From NCBI RefSeq assembly GCF_035917575.1, contig NZ_CP109090.1, positions 1,240,001 through 1,304,000 of the forward strand: a stretch of DNA of 64,000 nt, read 5' to 3'. Source of the DNA: Streptomyces sp. NBC_01788 (GTDB lineage: Bacteria; Actinomycetota; Actinomycetes; Streptomycetales; Streptomycetaceae). Within the stretch, counting starts at the first letter, position 1, and every line of letters begins with the position of its first letter. This document shows, piece by piece, positions 50,674 to 58,792 of the stretch. The notes beneath the pieces were generated by a model. That model was not told the DNA's origin. It was given only the letters and a program-made list of their open reading frames with translations, and searched no databases. The position numbers and the translations under genes were made by a program.

Positions 50674-51159
50674 TCAGTGGGTGAGGACGGCCTTGAGCGC
50701 GAGGATCAGCAGCCCGATCACCAGGTTGACCGCCGCCGTCCCCGCCACCAGGCCCCAGGGGGCGCCGGCCCGGCGTGCCGCGGCCGCCGACCAGCCCACC
50801 TGGCCGGCCACGGCCACGGCGAGCGCCAGCCACAGCCCGCCCGGCAGGTCCAGGCCGAACAGCGGGCTGACGGCGAGCGCGAGGGCCGGTGGCACGGCGG
50901 CCTGGACGATCGGCCACTCGTCGCGGCACACGTGCAGGACGGTGCCGCGGTCCGGGCGGCGCTGGGCCAGCCGCGCGCCGAACAGCTGGGCGTGCACGTG
51001 CCCGAGCCAGAACACCACACCGGTGAGCAGCAGCAACAGGACCAGTCGCAGCCGCGGGAAGTACTCCGGAACGCCGGCGCCGACCACCACGGAGGCGGCG
51101 AGCATGGACCCGTACACCCCGCCGGTGTAGTCGGTGTGGGCCCGTCCCGGGCGGTTCAC
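50674..51159 (-). CDS. membrane protein coupled to the LuxR regulator
   Basis: 161 residues from GTG at 51159, overlapping the stop of the regulator gene by four bases (GTGA). Helices: GSMLAASVVVGAGVPEYF, LRLVLLLLLTGVVFWLGHVHAQLFG, AVPPALALAVSPLFGL, LWLALAVAVAGQVGWSAAAA and LVAGTAAVNLVIGLLILALKAVL. The FWLGHVHAQLFGARLA loop has His residues that could bind a metal or proton. Translational coupling suggests it is made together with the regulator, but no functional link can be read. Confidence 0.75.
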   Translation of the reverse strand: MNRPGRAHTDYTGGVYGSMLAASVVVGAGVPEYFPRLRLVLLLLLTGVVFWLGHVHAQLFGARLAQRRPDRGTVLHVCRDEWPIVQAAVPPALALAVSPLFGLDLPGGLWLALAVAVAGQVGWSAAAARRAGAPWGLVAGTAAVNLVIGLLILALKAVLTH

Positions 51160-53822
51160 AGCAGGCGCAGTTCGCGAGCCCGGTGCACCGCCTCGTTGCG
51201 CCGGTTCACGCCGAGCTTGCGGTACACGCTCTTGAGGTGGGTCTTGACCGTGTTGACCGACACGAACAGGTCCGCGGCGATCTCCTCGGTCGTCATCATC
51301 TGCGCGAGCCGCTGGAGCACGTCCAGTTCACGGTCACTGAGCCGGTCGACGACCAGGGCGGGCGGGTGGCCCGGTTCCGGCTCGTTCCCGGACCGGGGGC
51401 CCGGGCGGGCGGGCAGCCGGGGAAACGTGTCCGTGTCCAGCAGGCGGCGCAGCCACGGCCCGGTCTCCTGGAAGGGGCGCCGCAGCCGTTCGTTCCGGGC
51501 GTCCAGCAGCGCGCGGGTGACCAGCCGGCGCGCGGTGGCGTGGTCGCCCTGCCGGCCGGTGGCCTCGGCGCGCACCAGCAGGGCCCGTACCGTGACGGCG
51601 GGGCCGACACGCTGCCCGGCGGGAAGCGCGTCGAGCAGGTCGAGGGCGGCGCCCGGGTCGCCCGCGGCGAGGTGGGCGCGGGCGGCCGCCACCGTGCAGG
51701 CGGCGTCCTGGCCCACGGCGTCCCGCAGCACCTTCACGGCCGGTTCGGGGCGGCCCTCGGCAAGGTGGGCGGCGGAGACGACGAGCGCGATGTGCGCCTC
51801 GGCCCACGGTGAGGCCACGGCGGCGGGGACGGCCGACTCCGCGGTCTCCAGGGCGGCCCGGGCCTCATTGCGGGCCAGTTGGAGCCGTGCCCGCACGATG
51901 ACCAGTGCGGCGGCCGTCACGGGGTCCCAGGGCGAGAGCCGCGCGGCTGTCGCCCGGTCCAGCAAAGCCCGGGCCTCCCCCAGTTCGTCGCGGTCGAGGG
52001 CCACCGCGGCCAGGACCAGGTGGCCGAGTCCGGAACCGGCCGGCTCGGCCAGGCTGAACCGTTCCGCGTCGGCGAGCGCCGCGAGGACCCTGCGTTCCGC
52101 GCGCGTGGGCCAGCCGGTCAGACAGTCGATGAGCGCGAGCAGGCTCAGGGAGTCCTCCCGCGACAGCGCGGTGGCCCCGTCGGAGCCGGCCGCCGCGGCA
52201 CGGAGCGCGGTCCCGGCGTCCTCGAAACGTCCCGCCCACAGCCGGGCGGCGCCCAGGTGGGTCTGCAGCAGGGCGGCGAGTTCGGGGTGCTTGCGCGGGA
52301 GTTCGGCGGGGAGGTCCCGCAGCAGTTCCCCCGCCGTCCGGGCGGCGCGTTCGGCCCGGTCCGGGCAACCGGTCATCCGGGCGGCGAGGGTGTCCAGGAG
52401 GGCGAGGCCGAGCCGGGCCGCCGCGCCGCCGGAGCCGGCGCGGGCCAGCTCGCGGCGGGCGCGTTCCAGGTGCGGGAGGGCGTGCCCGGGGTCGCCGTCG
52501 GACAGTTCGCGTGCCGCGCGGACGAGGTCGGCCTCGGGGCCGGTGGTCTCGGGGGGCATCCGCGAGAACAGCTCGCCCAGGTCCCCGGAGCGCAGGCCGG
52601 TGAAGAACTGCCCGATCGCGAGGTCGTCCACCAGGGTGCGGGCGGTGAAGGGCCAGTCGCCGGCGGCGGCGCCGTGGGCGAGCGTCTCGGGCAGCGGTCC
52701 GGTGTGCCGCAGCCACTGGGCGGCCCTGCGGTGCAGTTCGGTCTCCAGGCTGGGGAACCGCACCCGCAGGTGCGCCGCGAGGATCTCGGCGAAGAGCGGG
52801 TGGAGGCGGTACCAGGAGTGGCCGAGGTGCTCGACGAACGCGTTCGCCCGGTGCAGCTCGGCCAGGATGGGTTCGGCGTCCCGGCGCCCGGCGAGCGCGT
52901 TGGCCAGGTCGGGGCAGAACCGGTCCAGGACGCTGACCCGCAGCAGCAGGTCCTGGGTCGGGGCCGGCTGTCTCTTGAGCACCTCGGCGAGCAGGAAGTC
53001 GGCGATCGTGCTCTGTCCGGCCTCGAACTCCTTGAGGTACGTCTCCGGGTCGCTGCTCTGCCGCGCGGCCAGGGCGCACAGCCGCAGGCCCGCCGCCCAG
53101 CCCCGGGTGCGCTCGACGAGCGCGCGGGCCGCGTCGTCGCCGAGCCGCAGTCCGTGCAGTTCCAGCAGGGTCGCCGCCTCTTCGGGGGTGAAGGCCAGTT
53201 CCGCGTCCCTGATCTCGGTCAGGGTGCCGTCCGCGCGGTAGCGGTGCAGCGGCAGTGTCGGTTCGGTGCGGGTGACGAGGACCAGGCGCATGCCCCGTCC
53301 GGCGTGGTGCAGGACGAAACCGAGCTGGTCGGCGATCTCCGGGGCGCTCACGCGGTCGTACTCGTCGAGGACGACGGTCACGGGCCGGTCGCGGGCGTTG
53401 AGCCGCGCGGCGAGCCGGGCGAGCAGGCCGTGGTCCACCGTGCCGGCCTCGGCCGGGCAGCCGACGTCGCGGATCTCGTGCGCTCCGCAGGCGCGCAGGG
53501 CCTCCAGGAGGTAGGCCCAGAAGACGCCGGGTGCCTGGTCGGTGGCGCCCGCGGTGAGCCAGGCCACCGGCCGGTCCAGGTGGGCGGCCCAGTCGGCGAC
53601 CAGCAACGTCTTGCCCGCACCCGCGCAGCCGTTGACCATCGTCAGCGGCGTGGCCGGCGCCTGGTCCAGATGCTCGACCAGGCGCCGTCGGCGCAGGAAC
53701 GTGGCCGGCGGCACCGGCACGGCGAAACAGGTCCGCAGGAACGGGTCCCCCAGGGGATCCACGTCCGCGGCCGTCGGCCCGGGACTGTTGTCGCCGCGTT
53801 CGGACACCGCGCTCACCACCAC
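51156..53822 (-). CDS. MalT-type LuxR-family transcriptional regulator, 888 aa
   Basis: Start GTG at 53822 is tentative; no strong ribosome binding site is seen and a GTG a few codons later is possible. Residues about 45-330 are a STAND-type ATPase (Walker A MVNGCAGAGKTLLVADWAAH; Walker B VTVVLDEYDRVS; LVLVTRTEPTLPLHRYRADG). A long helical repeat region follows. The C-terminal 65 residues are a LuxR helix-turn-helix: LSDRELDVLQRLAQMMTTEEIAADLFVSVNTVKTHLKSVYRKLGV. Such regulators respond to a small molecule or protein bound by the repeat region. Targets may include the overlapping membrane protein gene. Confidence 0.88.
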   Translation of the reverse strand: MVVSAVSERGDNSPGPTAADVDPLGDPFLRTCFAVPVPPATFLRRRRLVEHLDQAPATPLTMVNGCAGAGKTLLVADWAAHLDRPVAWLTAGATDQAPGVFWAYLLEALRACGAHEIRDVGCPAEAGTVDHGLLARLAARLNARDRPVTVVLDEYDRVSAPEIADQLGFVLHHAGRGMRLVLVTRTEPTLPLHRYRADGTLTEIRDAELAFTPEEAATLLELHGLRLGDDAARALVERTRGWAAGLRLCALAARQSSDPETYLKEFEAGQSTIADFLLAEVLKRQPAPTQDLLLRVSVLDRFCPDLANALAGRRDAEPILAELHRANAFVEHLGHSWYRLHPLFAEILAAHLRVRFPSLETELHRRAAQWLRHTGPLPETLAHGAAAGDWPFTARTLVDDLAIGQFFTGLRSGDLGELFSRMPPETTGPEADLVRAARELSDGDPGHALPHLERARRELARAGSGGAAARLGLALLDTLAARMTGCPDRAERAARTAGELLRDLPAELPRKHPELAALLQTHLGAARLWAGRFEDAGTALRAAAAGSDGATALSREDSLSLLALIDCLTGWPTRAERRVLAALADAERFSLAEPAGSGLGHLVLAAVALDRDELGEARALLDRATAARLSPWDPVTAAALVIVRARLQLARNEARAALETAESAVPAAVASPWAEAHIALVVSAAHLAEGRPEPAVKVLRDAVGQDAACTVAAARAHLAAGDPGAALDLLDALPAGQRVGPAVTVRALLVRAEATGRQGDHATARRLVTRALLDARNERLRRPFQETGPWLRRLLDTDTFPRLPARPGPRSGNEPEPGHPPALVVDRLSDRELDVLQRLAQMMTTEEIAADLFVSVNTVKTHLKSVYRKLGVNRRNEAVHRARELRLL

Positions 53823-54035
53823 CGGTCATGTCATGGGCAGCGCTTCTCCCGCTCAGGATCTCAGCGATCGCCGGTGGGCGCGCGTCGCGACCGGGCACGG
53901 CGGCACGACCGCGTACGGCGGGCCCGCGGGACGGGGCCGTGCAACCTTGTCGCAACCTCCTTGCTGCTTGGCTGGGTCCGGCTTCTTCTTCCGGTGCTTC
54001 TTCCCGGGCTTCCCGGGCGGCGAAGGACGGCGACG

Positions 54036-54395
54036 ATGTACGAGGAGATCCCGCGCGTCGAGTTCACCCCCGCGGCGGCCGGCCTGGTGCGGCGGCTGAG
54101 CGAGGCGCACGGACCGCTGATGTTCCACCAGTCGGGTGGCTGCTGCGACGGAAGCGCGCCGATGTGCTATCCGGCGGGCGAGTTCCGTACCGGCGGCTCG
54201 GACGTGCTGCTCGCGGAGCTGGAGGTCGATGGGCTGGACCTGCCGGTGCCGTTCTGGATGTCGCGCAGCCAGTTCGAGGTGTGGAGCCATACGCGGCTCA
54301 TCGTGGACGTGGTGCCCGGTCGGGGCGGCGGTTTCTCCCTGGAGGCACCCGAGGGAGTGCGTTTCCTCATCCGCTCCCGCGTCATCGAGGCCTGA
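54036..54395 (+). CDS. DUF779 family protein
   Basis: 119 residues from ATG at 54036 (GAAGGA upstream). The motif GPLMFHQSGGCCDGSAPMC is the DUF779 signature; its adjacent Cys pair and later Cys could bind metal. DLPVPFWMSRSQFEVWSHT and LIVDVVPGRGGGFSLEAP follow. DUF779 genes usually accompany an acetaldehyde/aldehyde dehydrogenase gene; here none is adjacent (the nearest is at 62154). It is divergent from the large LuxR regulator. Confidence 0.88.
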   Translation: MYEEIPRVEFTPAAAGLVRRLSEAHGPLMFHQSGGCCDGSAPMCYPAGEFRTGGSDVLLAELEVDGLDLPVPFWMSRSQFEVWSHTRLIVDVVPGRGGGFSLEAPEGVRFLIRSRVIEA

Positions 54396-54555
54396 GCCCC
54401 GCGCCCGGCCATCACGCTCCGGACCACCGGGGGCAATTCCGGAACGGCGGCAGAACCACACGTTCGGAGGACACGTCTACCGCTCGGACCGACCCTCCGC
54501 TACGCCACACTTGCGGCCGAAAGCCGCGAAGTGGGCGTGGCGGAGGAGGACGACG

Positions 54556-54750
54556 ATGGCCATTTCCATTTCTGTGGTGCTGCTGCTCCTGCTCCTTGCG
54601 GTGATCTTCGTGCGCAACTGCGCGCTGAAGTTCTCGCACGCCCTGGTCTGCGTCCTGCTCGGCTTCTTCCTGGCGGGTACGAGCATGGCGCCCACCATTC
54701 ACGAGGGTCTGATGGCCACGGCGCAGATCGTCAGCAGCCTGCACCCCTGA
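54556..54750 (+). CDS. small two-helix membrane protein, 64 aa
   Basis: ATG at 54556 with GGAGGAGGA upstream. Helix one ISVVLLLLLLAVIFV, then RNCALKFSHALVCVLLGFFLAG, and a polar tail (TSMAPTIHEGLMATAQIVSSL). The same arrangement, with LK..HALVCVLLGF.LAGTS.APTI, recurs in many Streptomyces genomes, sometimes in several copies. Function unknown. Confidence 0.75.
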   Translation: MAISISVVLLLLLLAVIFVRNCALKFSHALVCVLLGFFLAGTSMAPTIHEGLMATAQIVSSLHP

Positions 54751-54764
54751 CGCCCGGCCGGACG

Positions 54765-55874
54765 TCAGGGCGCTTCGAGGCCGACCAGTCGGGCCAGCGC
54801 CTCGCGGTGGGCGCCCGCGGTGCCGTACGCGATCGAGTCCGCCTTGGCCCGCTTCAGGTACAGGTGGACCGGATGTTCCCAGGTCATGCCGATGCCGCCG
54901 TGCAGTTGCAGCGCCTCCTCGGCGGCGTGGACGGCGACGGGCGCCGCGTAGGCCTGGGCGACGGCGACCGCCACGTCGGTGTCCTGCTCCCCGGCGAGCG
55001 CGTCGGCCGCGGACCGGGCGGCGGCGCGGAGCCCGGCCGCCTCCAGCCAGAGCTGGGCGAGCCGGTGCTTGAGCGCCTGGAAGCCGCCGACGGGCCGGTT
55101 GAACTGCGCACGTTCCTTGAGGTAGCGGACGGTCTCGGTCAACGTCCAGTCCGCCAGGCCGAGTTGTTCGGAGGCGAGCAGTCCGGCGCCGGCACGCAGC
55201 GCCCGGTGCACGGCGGGCCCCGCGTCGCCCAGCCGACTCCCCCGTACACCGTCGAGGGAGAGGGCCGACAGCGGCCGGGTCAGGTCCAGCGACACCTGCG
55301 GGGTGAGGGTGACGTCGTCCGCCTCGACGGCGTGGAGCCCGCCGTCCTGCGCGGGCACCAGCAGCACGTCGGCGACCGCCGCGTCCGCGATCCCGGTCAA
55401 CTCCCCGTGCAGCAGCCCGGATTCCAGACGTACGGCCCCGAAGGTACCCCCCGGCGCGGTGTGCAGCCCGACCGCCAGGGCGCCGATCGTACGACCGGAC
55501 GCCAGGCGGGACAGCAGCCCGGCGGCGGCATCCCCCGCGCAGGCCAGCAGCGCCTCGGTGGCGACCACGGCACTGGTGAGGTACGGAACGGGAGCCACCG
55601 CACGGCCCAACTCCTCCAGCACGACGGCCGCTTCGCGGTGGGTGGCGCCCTGGCCGCCGTGTTCCCCGGGCACCAGCAGACGGGCCAGGCCCATGCCGTC
55701 GGCGAGCGTCTTCCACAGCGCGAGGTCGTGCGGGGCGTCCGACTCGGCGCGCGCGATCACGTCCGCCGGGGCGCAGTGGTCGGTGAGCAGGTCCCGGACG
55801 GCGGCGCGCAGCGCCTCTTCCTCCTCCGAATACAGCAGGTCGGGTTCGGCACTCGTCATGCTCACCGTGCTCAT
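54765..55874 (-). CDS. acyl-CoA dehydrogenase (small, second subunit type)
   Basis: 369 residues from ATG at 55874, overlapping the preceding stop (ATGA). It is the shorter kind that pairs with a full-length enzyme in alpha2beta2 complexes: SEEEEALRAAVRDLLTDHC, LLVPGEHGGQGATHREAAVVLEELG, VRYLKERAQFNRPVGGFQALKHRLAQLWLEA and EEALQLHGGIGMTWEHPVHLYLKRAK. The middle domain lacks the usual TEP.AGSD FAD loop, which fits a heteromeric partner. Last gene of the three-gene operon. Confidence 0.88.
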   Translation of the reverse strand: MSTVSMTSAEPDLLYSEEEEALRAAVRDLLTDHCAPADVIARAESDAPHDLALWKTLADGMGLARLLVPGEHGGQGATHREAAVVLEELGRAVAPVPYLTSAVVATEALLACAGDAAAGLLSRLASGRTIGALAVGLHTAPGGTFGAVRLESGLLHGELTGIADAAVADVLLVPAQDGGLHAVEADDVTLTPQVSLDLTRPLSALSLDGVRGSRLGDAGPAVHRALRAGAGLLASEQLGLADWTLTETVRYLKERAQFNRPVGGFQALKHRLAQLWLEAAGLRAAARSAADALAGEQDTDVAVAVAQAYAAPVAVHAAEEALQLHGGIGMTWEHPVHLYLKRAKADSIAYGTAGAHREALARLVGLEAP

Positions 55875-57052
55875 CGGGCGAGGTCCTTCCAGGCGACGTC
55901 CTTGTCGGTGCGCGGCTCGGCGGGCAGGCCGAGGACGCGCTCGGCGACGATGTTCAGCAGCACTTCGCTGGTCCCGCCCTCGATGCTGTTGCCCTTGGCG
56001 CGCAGGTAGCGGTAGCCGGCGTCGCGGCCGGTGAAGTCGACCAGTTCCGGGCGGCGCATGGTCCAGTCGTCGTACAACAGGCCTTCCTCGCCGCGGAGTT
56101 CGACCTCCAGGCCGCTGATCTCCTGGTTGAGCCGGGCGAAGGAGAGCTTCATGCCGGAGCCCTCGGGGCCGGGCTGGCCCGCGGCGAGCTGCTGGCGCAG
56201 CCGTTCGCCGGTCAGCCGGGCGACCTCGGCCTCCACCCACAGCCTCAGCAGCCGCTGGTGCAGGTCATGGGTGCGCAGTTCCGGGCGCTCGCGCCAGGTT
56301 CTGGCGACCGGGCCGATCATGCCGCCCTCACGGGGCAGCCGCATACCGCCGATGGACACGCGCTCGTTCATGAGCGTGGTCCCGGCGACCCGCCAGCCGT
56401 CGCCGACCTCGCCGAGGCGGTGGGCGTCGGGGATGCGCACGCCCGTCAGGAAGACCTCGTTGAACTCGGCCTCTCCGGTGATCTGGCGCAGCGGCCGCAC
56501 CTCGACGCCGGGGTCGGTCATGTCGCAGAGGAAGTAGGTGATGCCCTGATGCTTGGGCAGGTCCGGGTCGGTGCGGGCGATGAGGATGGCCCAGCGGGCG
56601 AGGTGGGCGCTGGAGGTCCACACCTTCTGGCCGCTCACCACCCAGGTGTCGCCCTCACGGACCGCCCGGGTGCCGAGGGCGGCGAGGTCGGATCCGGCGC
56701 CCGGTTCGCTGAACAGCTGGCACCAGACCTCCTCTCCGGTCCACAGCGGCCTGAGGAAGCGCCGCTTCTGCTCCTCGGTGCCGTGGCGCAGGATGGTCGG
56801 CGCGGCCATGCCGAGGCCGATGCCGATGCGGCGCGGGTCGTTGTCCGGGGCGCCCGCCGCCGCCAACTCGGCGTCCACGACGGCCTGGAGGGAGCGGGCG
56901 GCGCCGAGGCCGCCCAGGCCCGGCGGGTAGTGCACCCAGGCGAGCCCGGCGTCGAACCGGGCCTTGAGGAAGTCGAGCCTGCCGGTGGTGGCCGGCGGAT
57001 GCGCGGCCAGCAACTCGCCGGTGCGGCGGCGCAGTTCCTCGGTGTTCGTCAT
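55871..57052 (-). CDS. acyl-CoA dehydrogenase
   Basis: 393 residues from ATG at 57052, overlapping the quinone oxidoreductase stop (ATGA). Full motif set: PILRHGTEEQKRRFLRPLWTGEEVWCQLFSEPGAGSDLAAL, TWVVSGQKVWTSSAHLARW, FNEVFLTGVRIPDAHRLGEVGDGW and YRYLRAKGNSIEGGTSEVLLNIVAERVLGLP. It forms a coupled pair with the smaller dehydrogenase downstream. Such pairs in actinobacteria oxidise bulky or side-chain acyl-CoAs (steroid-like or branched), so a heterotetramer is probable. The exact substrate is not evident. Confidence 0.92.
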   Translation of the reverse strand: MTNTEELRRRTGELLAAHPPATTGRLDFLKARFDAGLAWVHYPPGLGGLGAARSLQAVVDAELAAAGAPDNDPRRIGIGLGMAAPTILRHGTEEQKRRFLRPLWTGEEVWCQLFSEPGAGSDLAALGTRAVREGDTWVVSGQKVWTSSAHLARWAILIARTDPDLPKHQGITYFLCDMTDPGVEVRPLRQITGEAEFNEVFLTGVRIPDAHRLGEVGDGWRVAGTTLMNERVSIGGMRLPREGGMIGPVARTWRERPELRTHDLHQRLLRLWVEAEVARLTGERLRQQLAAGQPGPEGSGMKLSFARLNQEISGLEVELRGEEGLLYDDWTMRRPELVDFTGRDAGYRYLRAKGNSIEGGTSEVLLNIVAERVLGLPAEPRTDKDVAWKDLAR

Positions 57053-58026
57053 GCGGCGGCTCCGTCCTTCAGGGCGGGCAGCACGGCGACGCGGCCGGTG
57101 GTGGCTCCGTCGGCGACCCGTTGGACGGCGGCCGCGGCTCCGGCGAGCGGCACCCGCTCGCTCACCAGCGGCTTGATCGCTCCCCGGGCGGCCAGGTCGG
57201 TGAGCTGCTCGTGGCAGTGCCGGACCAGCTCGGGGTTCCTGGTGTTGTACAGGCCCCAGTGCAGGCCGACGATCGAGTAGTTCTTGACGAGTGCGTGGTT
57301 CAGCGCCGGGCTGGGGACAGTCCCGCCGGCGAAGCCGACGACGAGGATCCGGCCCTCGAAGGCGACAGCTTTGGCAGACTGGGCGTAGGCCGCGCCGCCG
57401 ACCGGGTCGTAGATCACGTCCGCGCCCCGGCCGCCGGTGGCCTCCTTCACGACGGCGACGACGTCCTCGGTGTGCCGGTCGATCACCACGTCGCAGCCCA
57501 GCTCGCGGGCCACGGCGGTCTTCGCCGCGCCGCCGGCGACACCGATGACCCGGGCGCCGGCCGCCTTGCCGAGCTGCACGGCCGCGCTGCCGACGCCTCC
57601 GGCGGCGGCGTGGACGAGCAGGGTCTCGCCGGCCTCCAGTCGCGCCCGGCGGTGCAGGCCGAACCAGCCCGTCTGGTAGCCGATGTGCAGGGCGGCCGCC
57701 TCGGCGTCGTCCAGCGCGTCGGGGGCGGGCAGTACGGCGTCGGCGGCGACGACGGCCCACTCGGCGAAACCGCCGTACGGCAACTCCGGGTTGGCGATCA
57801 CCCGGCGGCCGTCCTCCGTCTCGCCGCAGATCTCCACGCCCGGGGTGAAGGGCAGGGGCGGCCGGACCTGGTACTGGCCGCGGCACAGCAGCGCGTCCGG
57901 GAAGTTGACGTTCGCGGCACGCACCTTGAGCAGGATCCGGCCCTCGCCCGGGGTGGGCGGCCCGGTCTCCTCCAGCCGCATCACCTCGCCCGGCTCGCCG
58001 TTGTCGTGCACTCGCCATGCCTGCAT
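57049..58026 (-). CDS. NADPH:quinone oxidoreductase (zeta-crystallin-like MDR)
   Basis: 325 residues from ATG at 58026, GGAGG seven bases upstream. Medium-chain dehydrogenase/reductase without zinc: MQAWRVHDNGEPGEVMRLEE, VRAANVNFPDALLCRGQYQVRPPLPFTPGVEICG, the NADPH loop LLVHAAAGGVGSAAVQLGKAAGA, and ADVIYDPVGGAAYAQSAKAVAFEGRILVVGFAGG. It is first in the operon with the two acyl-CoA dehydrogenases. It probably reduces an enone or quinone product of the same pathway. Confidence 0.9.
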   Translation of the reverse strand: MQAWRVHDNGEPGEVMRLEETGPPTPGEGRILLKVRAANVNFPDALLCRGQYQVRPPLPFTPGVEICGETEDGRRVIANPELPYGGFAEWAVVAADAVLPAPDALDDAEAAALHIGYQTGWFGLHRRARLEAGETLLVHAAAGGVGSAAVQLGKAAGARVIGVAGGAAKTAVARELGCDVVIDRHTEDVVAVVKEATGGRGADVIYDPVGGAAYAQSAKAVAFEGRILVVGFAGGTVPSPALNHALVKNYSIVGLHWGLYNTRNPELVRHCHEQLTDLAARGAIKPLVSERVPLAGAAAAVQRVADGATTGRVAVLPALKDGAAA

Positions 58027-58083
58027 GTGCCGCCTCCAGGGGACCGCGTCGTCGCGTCGTGTGACCGGGGTCGATCGCATACT

Positions 58084-58095
58084 AAGCGGTCGCTT
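58084..58095. promoter_or_regulatory. TetR-type operator and -10 of the acyl-CoA dehydrogenase operon
   Basis: AAGCGGTCGCTT is a perfect inverted repeat (AAGCG/CGCTT). On the minus strand TAGTAT (58084-58079) directly adjoins it and may be the -10. AAGCG..CGCTT sites are typical of TetR repressors of acyl-CoA catabolism in actinobacteria. It is 57 bases upstream of the ATG at 58026. Confidence 0.6.
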
Positions 58096-58117
58096 GCCCA
58101 TCGGGGAACACCCGCGG

Positions 58118-58702
58118 TCAGCCGTCCTCGGCAGTGCGCGCCGGCCGGGCCCGCACGTGCATGCGCTCCCCCTGCGGTCCGAACAGGCTCAGGAACTCCA
58201 CCGGCCCCTCCCCCGTCGACCCGAACCAGTGCGGCACGCGCGTGTCGAACTCCGCCGCCTCTCCGGCCGTGAGCACCACGTCGTGCTCGCCGAGCACCAG
58301 CCGCAGCCGGCCTGACATCACGTACAGCCACTCGTAGCCCTCGTGGGTGCGCAGGTCGGGTTCGAGCCTGCGCCGGGGCTCCAGCACCTTGAACGCCTGG
58401 AGGCCGCCGGGCTGCCGGGTCAGCGGCCAGTGGGTGCGGCCGTCGCGCACGATCGGCTCGGCCCGTACCCGCGGATCGCGCACCGGAGGCGCTCCGACCA
58501 GCTCGTCCAGCGGCATCCGATGGGCCTGCGCGATCGGCAGCAGCAGCTCCAGGCTGGGTTTGCGCAGGCCCGACTCCAGGCGCGAGAGGGTGCTGACGGA
58601 GATCCCGGTCGCCTCCGCGAGCGCGGCGAGAGTGACCTCCCGTTCCTTGCGCATCCGGCGCAGCCGGGGGCCCACGTCGGCGAGAACGTCCTCGATGCTC
58701 AT
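58118..58702 (-). CDS. XRE-cupin transcriptional regulator
   Basis: 194 residues from ATG at 58702. The N-terminal helix-turn-helix is LRRMRKEREVTLAALAEATGISVSTLSRLESGLRKPSLELLLPIAQAHRMPLDELVG. The C-terminal cupin is EPDLRTHEGYEWLYVMSGRLRLVLGEHDVVLTAGEAAEFDTRVPHWF. In this group the cupin senses a small molecule. It is divergent from the thioredoxin reductase-like gene, with an inverted repeat between them, so it most likely controls that gene and itself. Confidence 0.9.
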   Translation of the reverse strand: MSIEDVLADVGPRLRRMRKEREVTLAALAEATGISVSTLSRLESGLRKPSLELLLPIAQAHRMPLDELVGAPPVRDPRVRAEPIVRDGRTHWPLTRQPGGLQAFKVLEPRRRLEPDLRTHEGYEWLYVMSGRLRLVLGEHDVVLTAGEAAEFDTRVPHWFGSTGEGPVEFLSLFGPQGERMHVRARPARTAEDG

Positions 58703-58719
58703 GCCCCGATACTCCCTCC

Positions 58720-58735
58720 CCGGTTGCGGAACCGG
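58720..58735. promoter_or_regulatory. candidate operator of the XRE-cupin regulator
   Basis: CCGGTTGCGGAACCGG is a perfect 6-bp inverted repeat with a 4-base centre, 18 bases from the regulator start and 57 bases from the divergent reductase gene. A TTGTCA at 58746-58751 could be the -35 of the rightward gene. Confidence 0.55.
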
Positions 58736-58792
58736 CAAATGTGCTTGTCAATCCGGCACCGCACGGACGACCTTCTCGGTGGAGGTGGTCAC

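Noticed and set aside
51156..53955. Extending the LuxR regulator start further upstream
   Set aside because: The frame has no plausible start with a ribosome binding site upstream; the GTG at 53822 is the most distal reasonable start and remains uncertain.
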